Part shown: positions 7,254-14,921 of the stretch, piece by piece
How positions within the stretch are numbered: position 1 is the stretch's first letter
How the letters are laid out: each line of letters begins with the position of its first letter
Source of the DNA: Thermoplasmatales archaeon
GTDB taxonomy: Archaea > Thermoplasmatota > E2 > DHVEG-1
Reading direction: 5' to 3'
Assembly (NCBI GenBank): GCA_030672305.1
Contig: DAOVGR010000034.1
Coordinates: 1-37,719 of the forward strand
Length of the DNA: 37,719 bases
The notes under the pieces: model-generated
The model's input: the letters and a program-made list of their open reading frames with translations, nothing else
What the model was told of the DNA's origin: nothing
Databases searched by the model: none
Program-made: the position numbers and the translations under genes

Positions 7254-8012
7254 TTAGAAAACGAGAGGTTGACTAGCCTGCCCGGATCCTAAAGCCTGTG
7301 ATTGAGAGCTAATGCTCTCAGAAATAAACTTAGCCAATTTTGCTAGATTGGATACTGTAGCATCACCAGCCTTAATATACTCTGATAAATTCGCTTCTTC
7401 ATGAAAGGCATCAAGTTTATCAGAGAAGTATTTTTTATCAGAAGAGTTTGGATCAAAAATACCAATAAGAATAGTTATTAAAGATTCAATTTCTTCTCCA
7501 GATAGAGCTTTATCAATCTGATCTTTAATCATTGATGCAACTGCGCTACCGGCATTATTATCTCCATCTGTAATAATGTAAACGCAACCATTTACATCAA
7601 AATCCTGAGCTGAAAGAGATTCTGCCATTTTAAGAGTAGCACCAATTCCACTGAATGTTGCGTCATATAATGCAGTCATTCCTTGTGGGTTAAGTTTTTC
7701 ATAATCATTTTCATCAATAGATGATAGTGGAAGAAAACCGTGTATCTCCATAACATCTGTGTTGAATAAAATATATCGAATCAATAAGTTTTCAGACCTT
7801 GGATTTTTCTTACACGCTTTGATAATTGTTTTAATCGCATTTAAAAGCTCATTTTTAAAGAGGCGAACACTTCCAGTAACGTCACAAACAATTGTTACCA
7901 AAGTATATTCTGTAGCTCCAAGATCTTCAATCCGGATTGCTGAAAAAGTGAAATTGCCCGGACCAGCAATTTTCATTTCTTGTGTATTATCATCTTGCAT
8001 CAATTTTGGCAT
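7254..8012 (-). CDS. vWA-domain protein (TerY-like)
   Basis: The protein has 252 aa. A von Willebrand A domain carries a complete MIDAS metal site: DVTGS (Asp44, Thr46, Ser48), GMTALYD (Thr113) and ITDGD (Asp149). The first motif has Thr in place of the usual first Ser of DxSxS. The C-terminal tail ends in SQSQALGSGQASQPLVF, a Gln/Ser/Gly-rich end of the kind I associate with TerY-like vWA proteins. Such proteins bind partners through the metal and occur beside PP2C and kinase genes. AAAGGAGGATTAA precedes ATG 8012. It is first of the triad in transcription order (vWA, PP2C, kinase). Confidence 0.9.
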   Translation of the reverse strand: MPKLMQDDNTQEMKIAGPGNFTFSAIRIEDLGATEYTLVTIVCDVTGSVRLFKNELLNAIKTIIKACKKNPRSENLLIRYILFNTDVMEIHGFLPLSSIDENDYEKLNPQGMTALYDATFSGIGATLKMAESLSAQDFDVNGCVYIITDGDNNAGSAVASMIKDQIDKALSGEEIESLITILIGIFDPNSSDKKYFSDKLDAFHEEANLSEYIKAGDATVSNLAKLAKFISESISSQSQALGSGQASQPLVF

Positions 8013-8017
8013 ATTAT

Positions 8018-8209
8018 TTAATCCTCCTTTAGTTTAGTTAAATCAAATGTTGTGTGGTCTATATCTTTTATTATTTCACCTTTAAAAAGGTAATAATCTG
8101 ATTCAAGATTCCACTTTTTAATATATTCTCTTACCTCTTCTGGAGTATCACATGGAATTATTTTAAAATCATCTCCATGATCCCAGAAGTGCCCGATAAA
8201 ATACTTCAT
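8018..8209 (-). CDS. Hypothetical protein, 63 aa
   Basis: A small acidic protein with a DTPEEVREYIKKW helix and aromatic-rich flanks. Its ATG at 8209 overlaps the stop of the nicotinamidase-like gene (ATGA), so it is translationally coupled to it. It ends 5 bp before the vWA start. No family was recognised. Confidence 0.65.
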   Translation of the reverse strand: MKYFIGHFWDHGDDFKIIPCDTPEEVREYIKKWNLESDYYLFKGEIIKDIDHTTFDLTKLKED

Positions 8210-9096
8210 CTCATAAATTCTACAGTTGTACTAACCTGCATACCTCTGGCCATCATATCACTGACAAATTGTTCTCCTATATCTGTGAACATAGTTGTAC
8301 CAGGAGGATCCGGAACATCAGATGTAGCATCCTGTAAAAGAACCATCTTTTTAACATTCTCTTCTCCAAAATTGTCAGCAATATCTTTTACAGTATTCGC
8401 CAGGCAATGAGACCGGGCCTCTCCAGAAAGAAGAATAATATCTGCTTCTTGAAGAGTTTTAATTAACCCTGTATTAAGTTGAGTACTCGGATCTTCGGGG
8501 TCAGGAACATCTGCTTGAACTGCTGAATAATGTTCAGTCCAGAAATTAGAACCCTTAGTTACATAATCAACCATAGCAAACTCTTTTTCCCATTCAAACA
8601 AGGCATTATCCAGAACAGGAATAACTCCATGCCCATACTTACCGATAAGACAATGTGGAGGCCATACACATAGAGGATATCTTTTATTTGTTTCCAGGGT
8701 GGAAACATATTCAAGTGATCTCTTTTGAAATTGTGGATTGGTTGTCCTCCATAATCCCTTTTCCACATCATCTCTACTGATAATAGTGAAATCATAGTTG
8801 CCTGGATGTTCACCATTAGAATTTATCCAGAAGATTGGATGGGCAATGTCGATATAGTGGTGAGTATCCAACGTAACATGAATATCATCAAGTTTATCTT
8901 TAAGACGCATAACCATAGATGATAGACGTACCATATCTTCATTAGCACCTGGAACAAAAAGGGCACCTTGATTAATGATATCTTTAGAAATATTTGCCTC
9001 AAGAAAACTAACTTCTTCAGCAGTCATTTTACTCATGTCGATACCTGGCCAACAAAAATCATTCTGTGGATCAATTACTAGTAATTCAGTTTTCAT
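8206..9096 (-). CDS. Nicotinamidase-like cysteine hydrolase (isochorismatase superfamily)
   Basis: The protein has 296 aa. The catalytic triad of the family is visible: Asp9 in VIDPQNDF, Lys181 in VTKGSN and Cys231 in ARSHCLANT. The metal site of nicotinamidases is also present: Asp77 and His79 in DTHH, and His86. The WPPHCLIGKYG segment matches the WPxHC motif. Nicotinamidases turn nicotinamide into nicotinate plus ammonia in NAD salvage. It is longer than the usual 180-220 residues, with extra segments before the WPPHC motif and around residue 200, so the substrate may differ. AAGAAAGGAG precedes ATG 9096. It could serve NAD recovery during infection, in line with the NADAR and macro genes in this window. 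Confidence 0.85.
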   Translation of the reverse strand: MKTELLVIDPQNDFCWPGIDMSKMTAEEVSFLEANISKDIINQGALFVPGANEDMVRLSSMVMRLKDKLDDIHVTLDTHHYIDIAHPIFWINSNGEHPGNYDFTIISRDDVEKGLWRTTNPQFQKRSLEYVSTLETNKRYPLCVWPPHCLIGKYGHGVIPVLDNALFEWEKEFAMVDYVTKGSNFWTEHYSAVQADVPDPEDPSTQLNTGLIKTLQEADIILLSGEARSHCLANTVKDIADNFGEENVKKMVLLQDATSDVPDPPGTTMFTDIGEQFVSDMMARGMQVSTTVEFMR

Positions 9097-9515
9097 TTTT
9101 TCTCCTTTCTTGTTAAGATTATATTTTTACTTTCATACCCAGTTTCTAAAAGTTCTTTATAAAGTTTAGCTGCATCTTTTCTACTTAAATTACTCATAAC
9201 AACTCTTTTTAAAACAGGGTGAACACCATCGATTTTATATTTATTGTAATCACAATTTTTACAAAATTTTATTCCTGTTTTATCATGCGTCTTTTCAAAG
9301 ATATCCTCTTTTGTTAGTTCTATGCCACATCCAAAACAACATTTTATATTATAGATGTTAAATTCAAATTGCCATTTATAGATAACTAAAGCGGAAGAAA
9401 ATACTTTTGTTTTAATTTCAAAGTGAAAATATATTATGTCATTGTCCCATTTTTCATTTAAAAAATTAACAACTTTAAGCATATAATTTTTAGATATCAT
9501 TTTATAATACTGCAT
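9093..9515 (-). CDS. Hypothetical zinc-binding protein, 140 aa
   Basis: A basic protein with a four-cysteine site in the middle (CCFGCG ... FCKNC, about 30 residues apart), like a zinc finger or HNH-type structural zinc site. The C terminus (SNLSRKDAAKLYKELLETG) is helical and charged. AAAGGGGAAACCT precedes ATG 9515, and the stop overlaps the start of the nicotinamidase-like gene (ATGA). No catalytic HNH residues are evident, so it is left unnamed. Confidence 0.7.
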   Translation of the reverse strand: MQYYKMISKNYMLKVVNFLNEKWDNDIIYFHFEIKTKVFSSALVIYKWQFEFNIYNIKCCFGCGIELTKEDIFEKTHDKTGIKFCKNCDYNKYKIDGVHPVLKRVVMSNLSRKDAAKLYKELLETGYESKNIILTRKEKK

Positions 9516-9526
9516 AGGTTTCCCCT

Positions 9527-10786
9527 TTACTGTTTTGACAAAGCATCAGCCCTTTTGTTTTTAGATCTTTTAATCCAAGATAATTTCCATTCTACTGGGA
9601 TTTGTTTTAAAAGAAGGTTAGCTTTTAACGCCAATCTTTGAAGATGAAGTTTATTGTTTTTACAATTTCCGTTAACTTGATCTATAACTAATTTCGCATC
9701 TCCAAAAATTCTGACCTTTTGGATATTATGAGATACAATTTTTCTCAGGAGCTCGATAAGAGCCCAATATTCAGCTTCATTATTAGTTCCATATCCAATC
9801 TCGGTTGAAAATTTTGCTAAAGTGTAAGTTCCATCTTTAATATATCCACCAATTTTCATATTTCCCGGGTTTGGAGAAGCTGATCCATCAAAATATGCTG
9901 TAAAGGTTTTAGAACAAGACTGTTTAGGTGTAACTTCTTTACTTTCTAAAATTGTGCTCATAATTTTTTTGATAGGATTGAATCCCAATAGAGAGATATA
10001 TTTAGGACTAAAATTTGGAGTTGGGTTGTTTTCAATAACTACAGGACCGTCTTTACTCATAATTATATCTATTCCATTTATTGCTGCTCTTATACATTTG
10101 GATGTGTTAATTGCTAGAGTTGTTACTTCTTCTGGAACATCACTATGATGACTCATAAGAGATCCTTTACTTATACAACCCAACCATCCATCAATTAGAC
10201 TTCTTGTTACAGTGAATACAATTTCATCATTACAAACACACACTCTATAATCAACTTGCTCTGTGGATTGTGTAAATTCTTGAATTACTGTATGGTCTGC
10301 TTTAACATGATTGAAAGCTGCATCTACCTCTAACCGGTTAATACATTTAATAACCCCCCTACTCCTCCCAGATAATGTTGGTTTTATTATCACGGGATAA
10401 TGTAATTTTTTAATAATTCGATCTATATCATCCATTACCGGTTCAGTTAATAAGTAAGTTTTTGGAGATGGTATGTTGTAGTATTCCATTAAATTGGCAG
10501 CATAATATTTACTATAATCTACGCTGGCAGCTTCGTGTGAATTAATAAGATCTGTTTCTTTTGAAATAGATATAAGAGAATTCATAAACTTTATCATGCT
10601 AAAATATGGATCTCTAGCAGCATAGCTGGGCATTACTCTATTCAAAACCAAATCAAAACTTTTAAATGATTTACCATTTATTGTATTAACATGTTCTTGA
10701 TATATTGTGTGCCCTTTTTTATATAAAAAATTTGCTATTTGTTGTTCACACCAGTCAAAACTATTATATATAATTGCAATTCTCAT
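9527..10786 (-). CDS. ATP-grasp (RimK-like) / RNase HI fusion protein
   Basis: The protein has 419 aa. Residues 1-285 match an ATP-grasp ligase of the RimK type: Lys135 in VIIKPTLSGRSRGV (the ATP-binding loop), Glu170, and the metal motif VVIENNPTPNF with Glu252 and Asn253. Residues 295-419 form a complete RNase HI domain with all four acidic residues: Asp300 in YFDGSASPNPG, Glu339 in TNNEAE, Asp363 in FGDAKLVID and Asp414 in KRADALS. The start is ATG 10786, with GGAGGACTT in front. ATP-grasp enzymes join carboxylates to amines and RNase HI cuts RNA in RNA-DNA hybrids. I know of no standard protein with this order. It lies between the zinc protein and the MBL-fold gene. Confidence 0.9.
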   Translation of the reverse strand: MRIAIIYNSFDWCEQQIANFLYKKGHTIYQEHVNTINGKSFKSFDLVLNRVMPSYAARDPYFSMIKFMNSLISISKETDLINSHEAASVDYSKYYAANLMEYYNIPSPKTYLLTEPVMDDIDRIIKKLHYPVIIKPTLSGRSRGVIKCINRLEVDAAFNHVKADHTVIQEFTQSTEQVDYRVCVCNDEIVFTVTRSLIDGWLGCISKGSLMSHHSDVPEEVTTLAINTSKCIRAAINGIDIIMSKDGPVVIENNPTPNFSPKYISLLGFNPIKKIMSTILESKEVTPKQSCSKTFTAYFDGSASPNPGNMKIGGYIKDGTYTLAKFSTEIGYGTNNEAEYWALIELLRKIVSHNIQKVRIFGDAKLVIDQVNGNCKNNKLHLQRLALKANLLLKQIPVEWKLSWIKRSKNKRADALSKQ

Positions 10787-10796
10787 AAGTCCTCCA

Positions 10797-11534
10797 TTAT
10801 TTATGTAAGTAAGTATATCCTTCACAACAAAGTGTCATACCATTATTAAGAACTTTTGATGTAGAATTATTTTTTCCATGATGGACTAATCGAATTTTTT
10901 CTCTAATAGCTGTAGGATAAGATTCCATATCTTTAATATAAGAATGAGTTCCTCTAGCATAATAATCTATTAAACAATCATGAAATATAAGATTACTATT
11001 TGCCATTACATAAGACCATGGATTTAAAAGATCTGTATCTCCAGTGAAAGTTATTTTTTCTTTATTCAAATGGACTCCGTATGCTGGAATACCACTATGT
11101 TGAACTTCAAACATAGTAAATAGGGTAGGAAAATTTTCACAATGGACCATTCTATATGGAGAAAAGTCATATACATCTTTTCTAATATTTTCTTTTTGCC
11201 CAACATTAAATACTGTTGATTCTAAATATTTCAAAACATTAGTTCGACATTTAAATCCAAATGCAACATTTGTAACTTTATTAAACATAAAATATCTATA
11301 GTAAATTAAAGCTCCCAAACTACCAACGTGATCTGGGTGAGTGTGAGTGATGATAACTGTAGCTATATTCTCAATATCATACTTACCTGAAACTAATTTT
11401 TGAAAAACATTGTAACCACAATCAATAAGAAACTTTTTCTTTCCATACTCCTTCTCAGGTGGTGTTAATAAAAAAGACGTATTTGTTATTTGCGGAGTAA
11501 ATAAATTACCAACTCCTAAAACTTCAACTATCAT
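10797..11534 (-). CDS. Metallo-beta-lactamase-fold protein (RNase Z-like)
   Basis: The protein has 245 aa. It carries the metal motif HTHPDH (His64, His66, Asp68, His69), a later TGDTD aspartate and a C-terminal LVHHGKN histidine, in the order of the MBL superfamily. The start VEVLGVGNLFTPQITNTSFLL and the LIDCG segment fit the RNase Z/PhnP-like branch better than true beta-lactamases. Its ATG overlaps the stop of the NADAR gene (ATGA), and it ends 10 bp before the ATP-grasp/RNase H start. It may act on RNA or on a phosphodiester or nucleotide product of its neighbours (inference). Confidence 0.85.
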   Translation of the reverse strand: MIVEVLGVGNLFTPQITNTSFLLTPPEKEYGKKKFLIDCGYNVFQKLVSGKYDIENIATVIITHTHPDHVGSLGALIYYRYFMFNKVTNVAFGFKCRTNVLKYLESTVFNVGQKENIRKDVYDFSPYRMVHCENFPTLFTMFEVQHSGIPAYGVHLNKEKITFTGDTDLLNPWSYVMANSNLIFHDCLIDYYARGTHSYIKDMESYPTAIREKIRLVHHGKNNSTSKVLNNGMTLCCEGYTYLHK

Positions 11535-11980
11535 GCTTTATCCTCCTTTAATTCTTTTCGTATTTCCATTAATAATTTACCTAAATTATTTTGACCAGGT
11601 ATATCTTTGCACTTTTTACATTTACAATTACCCCAAAAATTATCATGCCAGGTATTACCTTCCTCAAGATCTTCATCTTTTGTCAGTAATAATAAATTTC
11701 TTAACTCGGGATACATGAATTTTTTATGCAGTAACTTTTTCATAATATTTATTTTAACTTTTTTCCAATCTGGTCGAAGTTTAACCTCCCGCCCACGCCT
11801 TTTAGCCAATCCAGCTTTATTTCCTGGAATAAATGATATCCTTTTTCTATACGTACCATCAAATGATTTCGACGCTACATATGCATGTTCAACACTTGGA
11901 TACATTATTCCCTCAAAGTTGATTGAAACTTAATAAAAGTTTGAAAGAAACCTATACTGATTTTTAAATAAATTAATCAT
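11531..11980 (-). pseudogene. NADAR (YbiA-like) gene interrupted by an in-frame TAA
   Basis: ATG 11980 has a near-perfect Shine-Dalgarno (TTAAAGGAGGC) and overlaps the upstream stop by ATGA. It encodes INLFKNQYRFLSNFY, then TAA at 11932-11930, then continues in the same frame as VSINFEGIMYPSVEHAYVASK to the stop at 11531. Joined across the stop, this is the expected N terminus of a NADAR domain (FLSNFY ... SVEHAY ... GRE ... KF ... FWG ... LG..LM.IR). NADAR enzymes act on N-glycosidic bonds of ADP-ribose compounds, and some remove ADP-ribose from guanine in DNA. Translation could restart at ATG 11905 behind GAGGGAATA, giving a 124-aa product without the conserved SNF segment. A sequencing error, a true nonsense mutation and readthrough are all possible. 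Confidence 0.8.
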
Positions 11981-12375
11981 ATTCTTGCCTCCTTTAATTT
12001 TTTTTTGGAAGATTTATCTGTATTTGATAACTCAACTAATAGCACAAAAGCTTCGTCATCAAGTTTTTCAGCTGATGAAAAATGGTGAATTGTACATTCA
12101 TTTGCACTACATGACATCTTCATTGCTGATATTGAAGATATAAGTCCAGTACAATTTTCAGCTTCTGCTGCCTCTAATTGCGACTGTACATATACTTTAT
12201 CTGTACACCTTGAAATAACGTTTGACATTCTTTTAACATCATTATTAGTATAGTAAAGTGGACCATATTTTAAAAAAATTTCTCCTACTTTTTTACTGGT
12301 CATGGGTCTAGCTGCCACGCCGATTAGATAATGGTGAGGTAAAGATTTGTCTATTTTTAAAGTTGGAATTTGCAT
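11977..12375 (-). CDS. Hypothetical protein, 132 aa
   Basis: A small soluble protein with several cysteines (ISRC, ENC, MSCSANEC) and an early VAARPMTSKK segment; the tail is lysine-rich. AAGGATTAAGATCTA precedes ATG 12375. It is the first gene of the long minus-strand block and shares the divergent 60-bp gap with the plus-strand nuclease gene. Its stop overlaps the NADAR start, so it is probably co-transcribed with the NADAR, MBL and ATP-grasp/RNase H genes. No family was recognised. Confidence 0.7.
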   Translation of the reverse strand: MQIPTLKIDKSLPHHYLIGVAARPMTSKKVGEIFLKYGPLYYTNNDVKRMSNVISRCTDKVYVQSQLEAAEAENCTGLISSISAMKMSCSANECTIHHFSSAEKLDDEAFVLLVELSNTDKSSKKKLKEARI

Positions 12376-12435
12376 TAGATCTTAATCCTTTTTTAGAACA
12401 AAATTAAAATTAAAGTTAGTTGAAAGGAGAATTTT
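12376..12435. promoter_or_regulatory. Divergent intergenic region with promoters in both directions (inferred)
   Basis: Only 60 bp separate the first minus-strand gene from the first plus-strand gene. The stretch is AT-rich and contains AAAGGAG for the plus-strand gene. Promoters must lie here or within the flanking genes. No clear -35/-10 pair was identified. Confidence 0.4.
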
Positions 12436-13107
12436 ATGTCTACAAGCCCTGAACATGAATACCCATATCCATACCCGTACTATGAAGAAAAGACAGGAAA
12501 AGTTAATTGTCAAATTTGTGGTAAACCATTTGCTATCATATCTCCAAGACATCTTAAAAAACATGATATGACACATGCTGAATACAAATTAAGATTTCCA
12601 GATGCTCCATTAGCAAATGAAGAATTTGCTGTCAAAAGTTTATACGGTCGTCATAAAGATATGTTTAAATCTAGTGAGCCAGATGAACCAGATGATTATA
12701 CTTTAACTGACGAAAGTATGATAGGTAAAGAAGAAATTGTTGATAAAGAGGTTATTACAATTAAAGAATTTGGAGTTACTGAAAAAAATAATACTCCTTT
12801 AGATCCTGTTGCTAGTATGAAGAAAAGAATTTTTAACCATCTATCAATGTATTTACATAACGTCAGGCAAAACTATTTTATTGAAGATAAAACTTTAGGA
12901 GGGTTAACAAAATTTCGTTATATATCAGACTTTGCTGATCCAGTTTTAAAAATTAATGTTGAATTTCCTGATGCATTCTGGCATAATCAAGATTCTTTTG
13001 TTGATCCTTTAAGAGAAGAAAAATTAAAATCAAGTGGTTGGAAGGTTATAAAAATTAGAGGTATAGCACCATCATTAGAAAAAATTGAAAAGTGCCTTCA
13101 AATATAA
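12436..13107 (+). CDS. MucR/Ros-like zinc finger fused to a Vsr/DUF559-like nuclease domain
   Basis: The protein has 223 aa. The N terminus (EYPYPYPYYEE) is Tyr/Pro-rich. Residues 25-60 form a Ros/MucR-type zinc finger: Cys25-x2-Cys28 and His39/His43, then MTHAEYKLRFPDAPL, which matches the family's MTPEEYRxxW context. A charged linker follows. Residues about 128-223 resemble a PD-(D/E)xK endonuclease of the Vsr/DUF559 group: INVEFPDAFWHNQ, DPLREEKLKSSGWKVIKIRG. Such fusions occur among phage free-standing homing or mobility nucleases. TGAAAGGAGAATTTT precedes ATG 12436. The catalytic acids are not all assignable by eye. Confidence 0.7.
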   Translation: MSTSPEHEYPYPYPYYEEKTGKVNCQICGKPFAIISPRHLKKHDMTHAEYKLRFPDAPLANEEFAVKSLYGRHKDMFKSSEPDEPDDYTLTDESMIGKEEIVDKEVITIKEFGVTEKNNTPLDPVASMKKRIFNHLSMYLHNVRQNYFIEDKTLGGLTKFRYISDFADPVLKINVEFPDAFWHNQDSFVDPLREEKLKSSGWKVIKIRGIAPSLEKIEKCLQI

Positions 13108-13199
13108 TTTAGAGACTAATATGACAATAAGTATAGAACAAAATATAAATTCAAATACTTATTAAAGTTATTTCTTTACTAGTTACTAAACATGTTATT

Positions 13200-13225
13200 A
13201 GGGTGTTGCAAATATGTAGCACCCT
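13200..13225 (+). terminator. Hairpin after nuclease gene, possible terminator
   Basis: The arms AGGGTGTTGC and GTAGCACCCT pair with two G-U pairs around a 6-base loop. It lies 93 bp after the nuclease stop. The following bases (TACTTACCCTTCT) are not a clean T-run, so termination is uncertain. Confidence 0.4.
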
Positions 13226-13249
13226 TACTTACCCTTCTAAATAATAAAA

Positions 13250-13257
13250 TATAAATA
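13250..13257 (+). promoter_or_regulatory. TATAAATA box, possible T4-type late promoter
   Basis: TATAAATA is the -10-like element of T4 late promoters. Here it lies about 110 bp upstream of the first structural gene (13368), after the hairpin at 13200. In such AT-rich DNA it could occur by chance. The region 13108-13367 has no gene; an AT-rich TTAATTAATATATATAG stretch lies at about 13267-13283. Confidence 0.35.
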
Positions 13258-13367
13258 TACCTTTTCATTAATTAATATATATAGTATTTTTTTCTATCCC
13301 TATAGAAATAAGGATAAAAATAAATGTAAAAGATTTACCGTTAGCATGATTATTAAGGAGAAAATAA

Positions 13368-14582
13368 ATGTCTCAATACCCAACACAAACACGTGCAGTT
13401 GATCCTTTCGCTTCGTATAACAGCGATGTAGTTAATAGACTTACCAGAATGATAACCAACGGAGAAGATCTTCTATTTTCTCCAGGAGGAATGAACGTAA
13501 TAGCAGATTCAACTTCACCAAATGATTATGTCATTGTAACAGCAGGATCATGTTTTAAAGACGATACATGGATTCAAATTACAGAACAACATTGGGTTGA
13601 TTTTAATGATGCTCTTCATTATTTTGGAGGATCAATAATTAAAGAGCCAGGCTACTATTACATAGTTTTAGAATATACATTTGCTAAATCAAGACCATCA
13701 CCTCAAGCTGCTATAAAAATAATCCCACCTAGTCTGCTTCCAGCTGCATATGGAGCTAATCATGTTTTCTTAAAGGCAGTTGCAGCTACAACTGGTCCGT
13801 GGGCGATAGGAACTTTATATGATTATGATCCAGATGATACATCAATTTATAGAGAAAATACAAGTATATGGGCATCTGTTGAACATACACTTCCAGCGTT
13901 TTCACAGATTAGGGATCAAGGTAGAATTATTCATGTACGAGATGAAGACAAATATTATTTTGGAGTTGTGGATGCATGGGAAAGACTCGATGATATGCGT
14001 ACAAGAATTGATCTTAGTACCACCACAGCTAATTTATATGATCTGATATATCTTAATATATCAACATGGGACCCTGCTACTGCAGTATCAGAACTTACAT
14101 TTGCTCAAGCAGTAGTAACAGAAGTAGGAGCAAATCCAAAAGGAGTATGGGGGGGAATTATAACTGTTAATGTTGAGACAGGAATGGCAGGATCTATATC
14201 TTCTGGAGAAATATTATATCTTTCATCTACAGATTCAGGCACAGTCACAAATGTAAAAAGTAACCAACAAGTTGGTGTTGCTTTAGGTTCTGGTGCTGCT
14301 GGATCTACTGTCTCTATCTTATTTTTTCCACCCGCTGTAGTAACCACTTCTGTAAAAAGCCTTTTAGATACATGGACTTTATCAGGTGGTAATTATTACC
14401 AAGACGTTTACATATCAAGTTTAGCGCCCTCATTACTGTCTAGTGCTTTTGCTATTAATTGTTGGGATAATTCAACAAGAGAATTAATAGAACCAATGTT
14501 AGTTGAAAGGCTTAATATAAATACTATCAGAGTGTGGATGCCGGTTAACACTATAGATCTTAATGTTATAGTAACTGATTAA
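13368..14582 (+). CDS. Putative tail or baseplate structural protein, 404 aa
   Basis: First gene of the structural block. The composition is beta-rich with few cysteines. Short beta-strand runs alternate with Asn/Gly/Asp turns, including LLFSPGGMNVIAD near residue 35 and GSGAAGSTVSILF near residue 310. The C-terminal LSSAFAINCWDNSTRELIEP, followed by VWMPVNTIDLNVIV, is typical of phage receptor-facing or fibre-connecting proteins with C-terminal beta sandwiches. AAGGAGAAAATAA precedes ATG 13368. No specific family was recognised, so the role is inferred from position in front of the fibre genes. Confidence 0.65.
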   Translation: MSQYPTQTRAVDPFASYNSDVVNRLTRMITNGEDLLFSPGGMNVIADSTSPNDYVIVTAGSCFKDDTWIQITEQHWVDFNDALHYFGGSIIKEPGYYYIVLEYTFAKSRPSPQAAIKIIPPSLLPAAYGANHVFLKAVAATTGPWAIGTLYDYDPDDTSIYRENTSIWASVEHTLPAFSQIRDQGRIIHVRDEDKYYFGVVDAWERLDDMRTRIDLSTTTANLYDLIYLNISTWDPATAVSELTFAQAVVTEVGANPKGVWGGIITVNVETGMAGSISSGEILYLSSTDSGTVTNVKSNQQVGVALGSGAAGSTVSILFFPPAVVTTSVKSLLDTWTLSGGNYYQDVYISSLAPSLLSSAFAINCWDNSTRELIEPMLVERLNINTIRVWMPVNTIDLNVIVTD

Positions 14583-14610
14583 ATATTTTAGTTAGAGGAG
14601 TTTATATAGT

Positions 14611-14907
14611 ATGTCAAAACCAAATCAATTAGTAATTAATCTTTTAAATGAGATGCATAAAGAAGAATTTAAAATAACCTTTGAATCGTTAAATGTGTTA
14701 TTGGACTACCTTGAAACTAAAAATAATCCGTCACCAGAAGAATTACAAATTATAAATTCTGTGTATCAATTTATTGAAAAAGTTAATATTCTGGAGTCTG
14801 CTCTTAGAATTTATACTGGTAATAACTCACAACGGTTACTTGGTAGTAAGTTAACAAATCTGTACGAAAACTCAATCCTCAATGGTACACAAAAATTATT
14901 TGAGTAA
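14611..14907 (+). CDS. Hypothetical protein, 98 aa, in the structural block
   Basis: A helical, acidic small protein (NLLNEMHKEEFKITFESLN ...) with no recognised motif. GAGGAG lies 9 bp before ATG 14611. It sits between the putative baseplate protein and the fibre gene in the same transcription direction. It may be a fibre chaperone or a minor structural protein (inference only). Confidence 0.65.
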   Translation: MSKPNQLVINLLNEMHKEEFKITFESLNVLLDYLETKNNPSPEELQIINSVYQFIEKVNILESALRIYTGNNSQRLLGSKLTNLYENSILNGTQKLFE

Positions 14908-14921
14908 TAGGATAAAAATTT

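Noticed and set aside
7241..7291. Plus-strand 16-codon frame with a ribosome-like AGGAG in front, antisense to the vWA gene end
   Set aside because: Very short, overlaps the vWA coding end, and the AGGAG belongs to a stem-flanking stretch; no other support.
8559..8816. 85-residue minus-strand frame in another register inside the nicotinamidase-like gene
   Set aside because: Overlaps a gene with a complete catalytic triad and has no ribosome site.
11930..11932. TAA inside NADAR considered as evidence for stop-codon reassignment
   Set aside because: Many other well-supported genes here end at TAA, and TAG and TGA also end genes, so a reassigned code is not supported.
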